Source of the DNA: Hydractinia symbiolongicarpus
Taxonomy: Eukaryota; Cnidaria; Hydrozoa; Anthoathecata; Hydractiniidae
Length of the DNA: 64,000 bases
Direction: 5' to 3'
NCBI RefSeq assembly: GCF_029227915.1
Contig: NC_079881.1
Coordinates: forward strand, 2,604,001-2,668,000
The notes beneath the pieces were generated by a model, which saw only the letters and a program-made list of their open reading frames with translations, did no database searches and was not told the DNA's origin. Each line of letters starts with the position of its first letter. Positions within the stretch are counted from its first letter, which is position 1. The position numbers and the translations under genes were made by a program. Shown in pieces: positions 1 to 8,934 of the stretch.

Positions 1-17
1 ATTTCTTCAGCGCGTGA

Positions 18-36
18 TAACGGCTAGGATTGGTCC
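18..36. other. TAACGG core and inverted CCAAT (type example)
   Basis: TAACGG (18-23) fits the known Myb core YAACGG and is kept in almost all monomers, whatever their class-specific flanks. It is followed by GATTGGTCCC, which contains an inverted CCAAT pentamer. A second Myb-like core lies on the other strand in CCGTTG (306-311). Six-base matches are common by chance and are multiplied here by repetition, so this is only a lead. Confidence 0.35.
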
Positions 37-41
37 CACAG

Positions 42-75
42 TGAAAAATAACTTTTTTATTTAAATTTTTAAATG
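42..75. other. A/T-tract segment (type example)
   Basis: Alternating A and T tracts (GAAAAATAAC, TTTTTTATTT, AAATTTTTAAATG) recur in each monomer at this position, with class-specific changes. Spaced A/T tracts can bend DNA, a common property of satellites; the bend is not computed here. Confidence 0.5.
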
Positions 76-77
76 AA

Positions 78-92
78 GCGCTACCACAGCGC
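78..92. other. GCGCT-N5-AGCGC dyad (type example)
   Basis: Perfect 5-bp inverted repeat around ACCAC, present in class A and many other monomers. Variants GCGCTTCCACAGCGC, GCGCTTCTGCAGCGC and GCGCTCCTACAGCGC change only the central bases and keep both arms. It is lost in class C, which reads CTACCACAGAGC. It could be a hairpin or a dimeric binding site; function unknown. Confidence 0.6.
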
Positions 93-305
93 CCAGTGTA
101 ATCGCTGAGTTCCGGCAATCATGTCAAATTAAGAAGAATGTTATTTCTTGGGTCCAGTTGGCTCACTTATCACATTCATAAGGTCACAGTCCAAAGTTAG
201 TTCAATTAAGTTCCGCAGTCAATCGTTTCACTTTTAAAAGCGATGTAACTTAGTAATATCGGAAAAATATGACTAAATACATGTTGGTATGAATATGTGA
301 CGCAA

Positions 306-323
306 CCGTTGTAACTCAAACGG
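306..323. other. CCGTT-N8-AACGG dyad (type example)
   Basis: An 18-bp element, CCGTTGTAACTCAAACGG, with perfect 5-bp arms, present in the great majority of monomers of every class. In right-hand C-linked tails the middle changes to GTATCTCA while the arms persist. It is one of the best-conserved stretches of the monomer, so it is the first candidate for a satellite-binding protein site. Confidence 0.6.
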
Positions 324-372
324 ATTGATACCGCAGAGAAGTCAATGTAATGTAGTTTTTGAAACTGTCTCT

Positions 373-744
373 ATTTCATCAGTGCGAACTAACGGCTGGG
401 ATTGGTCCCACAGTAAAAAATGACTTACTTAACTAAGTTTTTAAATAGAGGCTTCCACAGCGCCCAGTGCAATCGCTGAGTTCCAGCAATCATGTCAAAT
501 TAAGAAGAATGTTATTTCTTGTAGTCAAAGTGGCTCATTTATCACATTTATAAGGTCAAAGTCCAAAATCAGTTCAATTAAGTCCCACAGTCAAACGTTT
601 CACTGATAAAAGCGATGCAACCTAGTAATATCCGAATACTATCGCTAAATACATGTGGGGACGAATATGTGACGCCACCGTTGTAACTCAAACGGATTGA
701 TACCGTTAGAAAGTCAATGAAATGTAGTTTTTGAAACTATCGCT
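373..744. repeat. Reference monomer, class B
   Basis: Type example of class B, which alternates with class A in the left part of the window. Diagnostic features are the head GTGCGAACTAACGGCTGGG, GTAAAAAATGACTTACTTAAC, GAGGCTTCCACAGCGCCC, GAGTTCCAGCAATC, CTTGTAGTCAAAGTGGCTC, GCGATGCAACCTAGTAATATCCG and CATGTGGGGACGAATATG. It differs from class A across its whole length rather than at a few sites, so the two classes are old relative to the A/B dimer amplification. Confidence 0.9.
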
Positions 745-1729
745 ATTTCTTCAGCGCGTGATAACGGCTAGGATTGGTCCTACAGTGAAAAATAACTTTT
801 TTATTTAAATTTTTAAATGAAGCGCTACCACAGCGCCCAGTGTAATCGTTGAGTTCCGGCAATCATGTCAAATTAAGAAGAATGTTATTTCTTGGGGTTC
901 AATTGGCTCACTTATCACATTCATAAGGTAACAGTCCAAAGTTAGTTCAATTAAGTTCCACAGTCAATCGTTTCACTGGTAAAAGCGATATAACTTAGTA
1001 ATATCGGAAAAATATCACTAAATATATGTTGGTAGGAATATGTGACGGATCCATTGTAACTCAAACGGATTGATACCGCCAAGAAGTCAATGTAATGTAG
1101 TTTTTGAAACTGTCTCTATTTCTTCAGTGCGAACTAATGGCTGGGATTGGTCCCACAGTAAAAAATGACTTACTTAACTAAGTTTTTAAATAGAGGCTTC
1201 CACAGCGCTCAGTGCAATCGCTGAGTTCCAGCAATCATGTCAAGTTAGGAAGAATGTTATTTCTTGTAGTCAAAGTGGCTCATTTATCACATTTATAAGG
1301 TCAAAGTTCAAAATCAGTTCAATTAAGTCCCACAGTCAAACGTTTCACTGATAAAAGCGATTCAACCTAGTAATATCCGAATACTATCTCTAAATACATG
1401 TGGGGACGAATATGTGACGCAACCGTTGTAACTCAAACGGATTGATACCGTTAGAAAGTCAATGAAATGTAGTTTTTGAAACTGTCGCTATTTCTTCAGC
1501 GCGTGATAACGGCTAGGATTGGTCCCACAGTGAAAAATAACTTTTTTATTTAAATTTTTAAATGAAGCGCTACCACAGCGCCCAGTGTAATCGCTGAGTT
1601 CCGGCAATCATGTCAAATTAAGAAGAATGTTATTTCTTGGGTCCAGTTGGCTCACTTATCACATTCATAAGGTCACAGTCCAAAGTTAGTTCAATTAAGT
1701 TCCGCAGTCAATCGTTTCACTTTTAAAAG

Positions 1730-1750
1730 CGATATAACTTAGTAATATCG
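1730..1750. other. CGATAT-N9-ATATCG dyad (type example)
   Basis: Perfect 6-bp arms around AACTTAGTA in class A and many right-hand monomers. Other monomers have CGATAC (one wobble) or CGATGC...ATATCCG (broken). Because it differs between classes it is useful for classification, and less likely than the CCGTT dyad to be under constraint. Confidence 0.5.
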
Positions 1751-2606
1751 GAAAAATATGACTAAATACATGTTGGTATGAATATGTGACGCAACCGTTG
1801 TAACTCAAACGGATTGATACCGCAGAGAAGTCAATGTAATGTAGTTTTTGAAACTGTCTCTATTTCTTCAGTGCGAACTAACGGCTGGGATTGGTCCCAC
1901 AGTAAAAAATGACTTACTTAACTAAGTTTTTAAATAGAGGCTTCCACAGCGCCCAGTGCAATCGCTGAGTTCCAGCAATCATGTCAAATTAAGAAGAATG
2001 TTATTTCTTGTACTCAAAGTGGCTCATTTATCACATTTATAAGGTCAAAGTCCAAAATCCGTTCAATTAAGTCCCACAGTCAAACGTTTTACTGATAAAA
2101 GCGATGCAACCTAGTAATATCCGAATACTATCGCTAAATACATTGTGGGGACGAATATGTGACGCAACCGTTGTAACTCAAACGGATTGATACCGTTAGA
2201 AAGTCAATGAAATGTAGTTTTTGAAACTGTCGCTATTTCTTCAGCGCGTGATAACGGCTAGGATTGGTCCCACAGTGAAAAATAACTTTTTTATTTAAAT
2301 TTTTAAATGAAGCGCTACCACAGCGCCCAGTGTAATCGCTGAGTTCCGGCAATCATGTGAAATTAAGAAGAATGTTATTTCTTGGGTCCAGTTGGCTCAC
2401 TTATCACATTCATAAGGTTACAGTCCAAAGTTAGTTCAATTAAGTCCCAGAGCCAATCGTTTTACTGTTAAAAGCGATATAACTTAGTAATATCGGAAGA
2501 ATATCACTAAATACATGTGGGGACGAATATGTGACGCAACCGTTGTAACTCAAACAGATTGATACTGCAAAGAAGTCAATGAAATGTAGTTTTTGAGAAT
2601 GTCTCC

Positions 2607-2975
2607 ATTTCTTCAGCGCGTGCTAACGGCCAGGATTGGTCCCACAGTAAAAAGAGACTTATTTATCTAACTTTTTAAATAAAGCACTACCACAGAGACT
2701 AGTGTGCTCGCTAAATTCCAGCAATGATGTCGAATTAAGAAGAATGTTATTCCTTGGAGCCCAGTTGGCTCATTTATTGCATTTACAAGGTCACAGTCCA
2801 GAATCAGTTCAATTAAGTCCCACAGTCAATCGTCTCACTGTTAAAAGCGATATAACTTAGTAACATCGGAAAGATATCACTAAATACATGTTGGTACGAA
2901 TATGTGATATGTTGCAACTCAAACGGATTGACACCATTAGAAAGTCAATGAAATGTAATTTTTGAAACTGTCTCT
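2607..2975. repeat. Class C monomer inside the A/B region, 369 bp
   Basis: Head reads GCGTGCTAACGGCCAGG, followed by AAAGAGACTTATTTATC and CAGAGACTAGTGTGCTCGC. It also has ATGTCGAATTAAG, TTATTCCTTGGAGCCC and ATTTATTGCATTTAC, all class C traits otherwise dominant far to the right. It is 3 bp short because the usual GTGACGCAACCGTTG is reduced to GTGATATGTTG, which also destroys the CCGTT half of the dyad. Similar GAGCCC-type C monomers lie at 11,912 and 13,773, so these may share an origin. Confidence 0.75.
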
Positions 2976-5900
2976 ATTTCTTCAGGGCGAACTAACGGCT
3001 GGGATTGGTCCCACAGTAAAGAATGACTTATTTAACTTAATCTTTTAAAAAAACTCTACCACAGCGCCCAGTGCAATCGCTGAGTTCCAGCAATCATGTC
3101 AAATTAAGAAGAATGCTATTTCTTGTTGTCAAACTGGCTCATATATCACATTTATAAGGTCAAAGTGCAAAATCAGTTCAATTAAGTCCCACAGTCAAAC
3201 ATTTCACTGTTAAAGGCGATGCAACCTAGTAACATCCGAATACTATCGCTAAATACATGTTGGTGCGAATATGTGATTCAACGTTGTAACTCAAACGGAT
3301 TGATACCGCCAAGAAGTCGATGAAATGTAGTTTTTGAGAATGTCTCTGTTTCTTCAGCGCGCGATAACGGCTAGGATTGGTCCCACAGTAAAAAATGACT
3401 TTTTTATTTATATTTTTAAATGAAGTGCTACCACAGCGCCCAGTGTAATCGCTGAGTTCCGGCAATCATGTCAAATTAAGAAGAATGATATTTCTTGGGG
3501 TACAGTTGGCTGACTTATCACATTTATAAGATCACAGTCCAAAGTTACTTCAATTAAGTTCCACAGTCAATCGTTTCACTTTTAAAAGCGATATAACTTA
3601 GTAATATCGGAAAGATATCACTAAATACATGTTGTTACGGATATGTGACGCAACCTTTGTAACTAAAACGGATTGATACCGCCAAGAAGTCAATGTAATG
3701 TAGTTTCTAAAACTGTCTCTATTTCTTCAGTGCGAACTAACGGCTGGGATTGGTCCCACAGTAAAAAATGACTTATTTAACTTAGTTTTTAAATAAAAGG
3801 CTACCACAACGCCCAGTGCAATGGCTGAGTTCCAGCAATCATGTCAAATTAAGAAGAATATTATTTGTTCTAGTCAAACTGGCTCATTTATCACATTTAT
3901 CAGGTCAAAGTCCAAAATCAGTTCAATTAAGTCCCACAGTCAAATGTTTCACTGATAAAAGCGATGCAATCTAATAATATCCGAATACTATCGCTAAATA
4001 CATGCGGGGACGAATATGTGACGCAACCGTTGTAACTCAAACGGATTGATACTGTTAGAAAGTCAATGAAATGTAGTTTTTGAAACTGTCGCTATTTTTT
4101 CAACGCGTGATAACGGCTAGGATTGGTCCCACAGTGAAAAATAGCTTTTTTATTTAAATATTTAAATGAAGCGCTACAACAGCGCGCAGTGTAATGGCTG
4201 AGTTCCGGCAATCATGTCAAATTAAGAAGAATGTTATTTCTTGGGTCCAGTTGGCTCACTGATCACATTCATAAGGTCACAGTCCAAAGTTAGTTCAATT
4301 AAGTTCCACAGTCAATCGTTTCACTTTTAAAAGCGATATAACTTAGTAATATCGGAAAGATATCACTAAATACATGTTGTTACGGATATGTGACGGATCC
4401 TTTGTAACTAAAACGGATTGATACCGCCAAGAAGTCAATGTAATGTAGTTTTTGAAACTGTCTCTATTTCTTCAGTGCGAACTAACGGCCGGGATTGGTC
4501 CCACAGTAAAAAATGACTTACTTAACTAAGTTTTTAAATAGAGGCTTCCACAGCGCTCAGTGCAATCGCTGAGTCCCAGCAATCATGTCAAATTAAGAAG
4601 AATGTTATTTCTTGTAGTCAAAGTGGCTCATTTATCACATTTATAAGGTCAAAGTTCAAAATCAGTTCAATTAAGTCCCACAGTCAAACGTTTCACTGAT
4701 AAAGGCGATTCAACCTAGTAATATCCGAATACTATCTCTAAATACATGTGGGGACGAATATGTGATGCAACCGTTGTAACTCAAACGGATTGATACCGTT
4801 AGAAAGTCAATGAAATGTAGTTTTTGAAACTGTCGCTATTTCTTCAGCGCGTGATAACGGCTAGGATTGGTCCCACAGTGAAAAATAACTTTTTTATTTA
4901 AATTTTTAAATGAAGCGTTACCACAGCGCCCAGTGTAATCGCTGAGTTCCGGCAATCATGTCAAATTAAGAAGAATGTTATTTCTTGGGTCCAGTTGGCT
5001 CACTTATCACATTCATAAGGTTACAGTCCAAAGTTAGTTCAATTAAGTTCCACAGTCAATCGTTTCACTTTTAAAAGCGAAATAACTTAGTAATATCGGA
5101 AAAATATCACTAAATACATGTTGGTATGAATATGTGACGCAACCGTTGTAACTCGAACGGATTGATACCGCCAAGAAGTCAATGTAATGTAGTTTTTGAA
5201 ACTGTCTCTATTTCTTCAGTGCGAACTAACGGCTGGGATTGGTCCCACAGTAAAATATGACTTACTTAACTAAGTTTTTAAATAGAGGCTTCCACAGCGC
5301 CCAGTGCAATCGCTGAGTTCCAGCAATCATGTCAAATTAAGAAGAATGTTATTTCTTGTAGTCAAAGTGGCTCATTTATCACATTTATAAGGTCAAAGTC
5401 CAAAATCAGTTCAATTAAGTACCACAGTCAAACGTTTCACTGATAAAAGCGATTCAACCTAGTAATATCCGAATACTATCTCTAAATACATGTGGGGACG
5501 AATATGTGACGCAACCGTTGTAACTCAAACGGATTGATACCGTTAGAAAGTCAATGAAATGTAGTTTTTGAAACTGTCGCTATTTCTTCAGCGCGTGATA
5601 ACGGCTAGGATTGGTCCCACAGTGAAAAATAACTTTTTTATTTAAATTTTTAAATGAAGCGCTACCACAGCGCCCAGTGTAATCGCTGAGTTCCGGCAAT
5701 CATGTCAAATTAAGAAGAATGTTATTTCTTGGGTCCAGTTGGCTCACTTATCACATTCAAAAGGTCACAGTCCAAAGTTAGTTCAATTAAGTTCCACAGT
5801 CAATCGTTTCACTTTTAAAAGCGATATAACTTAGTAATATCGGAAAAATATCACTAAATAAATGTGGGGACGAATATGTGACGCAACCTTTGTAACTAAA

Positions 5901-6326
5901 ACGGATTGATACCGCCAAGAAGTCAATGTAATGTAGTTTCTGAAACTGTCTCTATTTCTTCAGTGCGAACTAACGACTGGGATTGGTCCCACAGTAAAAA
6001 ATGACTTATTTAACTTAGTTTTTAAATAAATGGCTTTCACAGCGCCCAGTGCAATCGCTGAGTTCCAGCAATCATGTCAAGTTAAGAAGAATGTTATTTT
6101 TTGTAGTCAAAGTGGCTCATTTATCACATTTATAAGGTCAAAGTCCAAAATCAGTTCAATTAAGTCCCACAGTCAAACGTTTCACTGATAAAAGCGATGC
6201 AACCTAGTAATATCCGAATACTATCGCTAAAAACATGTGGGGACGAATATGTGACGCAACCGTTGTAACTCAAACGGATTGATACCGTTAGAAAGTCAAT
6301 GAAATGTAGTTTTTGAAACTATCGCT

Positions 6327-6699
6327 ATTTCTTCAGCGCCTGATAACGGCTAGGATTGGTCCTACAGTGAAAAATAACTTTTTTATTTAAATATTTAAAT
6401 GAAGCCCTACCACAGCGCCCAGTGTAATCGTTGAGTTCCGGCAATCATGTCAAATTAAGAAGAATGTTATTTCTTGGGGTTCAATTGGCTCACTTATCAC
6501 ATTCATAAGGCAACAGTCCAAAGTTAGTTCAATTAAGTTCCACAGTCAATCGTTTCACTGGTAAAAGCGATATAACTTAGTAATATCGGAAAAATATCAC
6601 TAAATACATGTTGGTAGGAATATGTGACGGATCCATTGTAACTCAAACGGATTGATACCGCCAAGAAGTCAATGTAATGTAGTTTTTGAAACTGTCTCT
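6327..6699. repeat. Displaced near-copy of the monomer at 745-1117 (15 monomers away)
   Basis: The monomers at 745 and 6327 share rare variants not seen in their neighbours: GGTCCTACAGTG, GTAATCGTTGAG, CTTGGGGTTCAATTGG and GTGACGGATCC. The GGATCC hexamers are at 1047-1052 and 6629-6634, a spacing of 5,582 bp, or 15 monomers. A third GACGGATCC is at 4395-4400 on a different background. Shared rare variants indicate duplication or conversion over about 5.6 kb. Confidence 0.75.
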
Positions 6700-7071
6700 A
6701 TTTCTTCAGTGCGAACTAACGGCTGGGATTGGTCCCACAGTAAAAAATGACTTACTTAACTAAGTTTTTAAATAGAGGCTTCCACAGCGGCCAGGGCAAT
6801 CGCTGAGTTCCAGGAATCATGTCAAATTAAGAAGAATGTTATTTCTTGTAGTCAAAGTGGCTCATTTATCACATTTATAAGGTCAAAGTCCAAAATCAGT
6901 TCAATTAAGTCCCACAGTCAAACGTTTCACTGATAAAAGCGATTCAACCTAGTAATATCCGAATACTATCTCTAAATACATGTGGGGACGAATATGTGAC
7001 GCAACCGTTGTAACTCAAACGGATTGATACCGTTAGAAAGTCAATGAAATGTAGTTTTTGAAACTGTCGCT

Positions 7072-7444
7072 ATTTCTTCAGCGCGTGATAACGGCTAGGA
7101 TTGGTCCCACAGTGAAAAATAACTTCTTTATTTAAATTTTTAAATGAAGCGCTACCACAGCGCCCAGTGTATTCGCTGAGTTCCGGAAATCATGTCAAAT
7201 TAAGAAGAATGTTATTTCTTGTAGTCAAAGTGGCTCATTTATCACATTTATAAGGTCAAAGTCCAAAATCAGTTCAATTAAGTCCCACAGTCAAACGTTT
7301 TACTGATAAAAGCGATGCAACCTAGTAATATCCGAATACTATCGCTAAATACATTGTGGGGACGAATATGTGACGCAACCGTTGTAACTCAATCGGATTG
7401 ATACCGTTAGAAAGTCAATGAAATGTAGTTTTTGAAACTGTCGC
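7072..7444. repeat. A/B hybrid monomer
   Basis: The first part (GCGTGATAAC head, GTGAAAAATAAC, GCGCTACCACAGCGC, GAGTTCCGG) is class A. From about 7215 on it reads CTTGTAGTCAAAGTGGCTC, GCGATGCAACC and CATTGTGGGG, which is class B. The next monomer (7445) is class A again, so exactly one monomer length has dropped out of the A/B order. This is the expected product of an out-of-register crossover between an A and a B monomer. The switch lies in the shared stretch ATCATGTCAAATTAAGAAG (about 7190-7215). Confidence 0.85.
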
Positions 7445-8189
7445 TATTTCTTCAGCGCGTGATAACGGCTAGGATTGGTCCCACAGTGAAAAATAACTTT
7501 TTTATTTAAATTTTTAAATGAAGCGTTACCACAGCGCCCAGTGTAATCGCTGAGTTCCGGCAATCATGTCAAATTAAGAAGAATGTTTTTTCTTGGGTCC
7601 AGTTGGCTCACTTATCACATTCATAAGGTTACAGTCCAAAGTTAGTTCAATTAAGTTCCACAGTCAATCTTTTCACTTTTAAAAGCGAAATAACTTAGTA
7701 ATATCGGAAAAATATCACTAAATACATGTTGGTATGAATATGTGACGCAACCGTTGTAACTCAAACGGATTGATACCGCCAAGAAGTCAATGTAATGTAG
7801 TATTTGAAACTGTCTCTATTTCTTCAGTGCGAACTAACGGCTGGGATTGGTCCCACAGTAAAATATGACTTACTTAACTAAGTTTTTAAATAGAGGCTTC
7901 CACAGCGCCCAGTGCAATCGCTGAGTTCCAGCAATCATGTCAAATTAAGAAGAATGTTATTTCTTGTAGTCAAAGTGGCTCATTTATCACATTTATAAGG
8001 TCAAAGTCCAAAATCAGTTCAATTAAGTCCCACAGTCAAACGTTTCACTGATAAAAGCGATTCAACCTAGTAATATCCGAATACTATCTCTAAATACATG
8101 TGGGGACGAATATGTGACGCAACCGTTGTAACTCAAACGGATTGATACCGTTAGAAAGTCAATGAAATATAGTTTTTGAAACTGTCTCT
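7445..8189. repeat. Near-copy of the A/B dimer at 4838-5581
   Basis: Shares private variants with 4838-5581 at an offset of about 2,607 bp (7 monomers): GAAGCGTTACCACAG, AAGCGAAATAACTTAG (5077 and 7685) and CAGTAAAATATGACTTAC. It is followed by a second B monomer at 8190, breaking the alternation. Confidence 0.75.
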
Positions 8190-8934
8190 ATTTCTTCAGT
8201 GCGATCTAACGGCTGGGATTGGTCCCACAGTAAAAATTGACTTATTTAACTTAGTTTTTAAATAAAAGGCTACCACAACGCCCAGTGCAATCGCTGAGTT
8301 CCAGCAATCATGTGAAATTAGAAAGAATGTTATTACTTGTAGTCAAAGTGGCTCATTTATCACATTTATAAGGTCAAGGTCCAAAATCAGTTCAATTAAG
8401 TCCCACAGTCAAACGTTTCACTGATAAAAGCGATGCAACCTAGTAATATCCGAATACTATCGCTAAATACATGTGGGGACGAATATGTGACACAACCGTT
8501 GTAACTCAAACGGATTGATACCGTTAGAAAGTCAATGAAATGTAGTTTTTGAAACTGTCGCTATTTCTTCAGCGCGTGATAACGGCTAGGATTGTTCCCA
8601 CAGTGAAAAATAACTTTTTTATTTAAATTTTTAAATGAAGCGCTACCACAGCGCCCAGTGTAATCGCTGAGTTCCGGCAATCATGTCAAATTAAGAAGAA
8701 TGTTATTTCTTGGGTCCAGTTGGCTCACTTATCACATTCATAAGGTCACAGTCCAAAGTTAGTTCAATTAAGTTCCACAGTCAATCGTTTCACTTTTAAA
8801 AGCGATATAACTTAGTAATATCGGCAAGATATCACTAAATACATGTTGCTACGAATTTGTGACGCAACCGTTGTAACTCAAACGGATTGATACCGCCAAG
8901 AAGTCAATGAGATGTAGTTTTTGAGAATGTCTCC

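Larger units (their letters stand above)
1..372. repeat. Reference monomer, class A
   Basis: First complete monomer in the chosen phase and the type example of class A. Diagnostic features are the head GCGTGATAACGGCTAGG, the segment GTGAAAAATAACTTTTTTA, the perfect dyad GCGCT-ACCAC-AGCGC at 78-92, GAGTTCCGGCAATC, CTTGGGTCCAGTTGGCTCAC (one C-to-T or extra G in some copies) and ATCGGAAAAATAT. It ends in the CCGTT-AACGG dyad at 306-323. The phase is a convenience; the true repeat boundary is undefined in a tandem array. Confidence 0.9.
1..8934. repeat. Dimeric A/B higher-order repeat region, about 744 bp period
   Basis: Monomers alternate A (starts 1, 745, 1490, 2235) and B (373, 1118, 1862), so copies 744-745 bp apart look more alike than neighbours. 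The pattern continues at 3721 B, 4094 A, 4466 B, 4838 A, 5210 B, 5582 A, 5954 B, 6327 A, 6700 B. Exceptions are a class C monomer at 2607, an A-like GCGCGATAAC head at 3348, an A/B hybrid at 7072 followed by another A at 7445, and two B monomers in a row at 7818 and 8190. One-base length changes come from recurring variants, such as CATTGTGGGG near 2150 and TTGGGGTTCAATT near 895. A dimeric higher-order repeat kept in order by unequal exchange explains this. Confidence 0.9.

Noticed and set aside
306-323. Rho-independent terminator or bacterial operator reading of the CCGTT dyad and nearby T-runs
   Set aside because: The window is a eukaryote-type satellite with no genes, and the T-runs do not directly follow the dyad arms.
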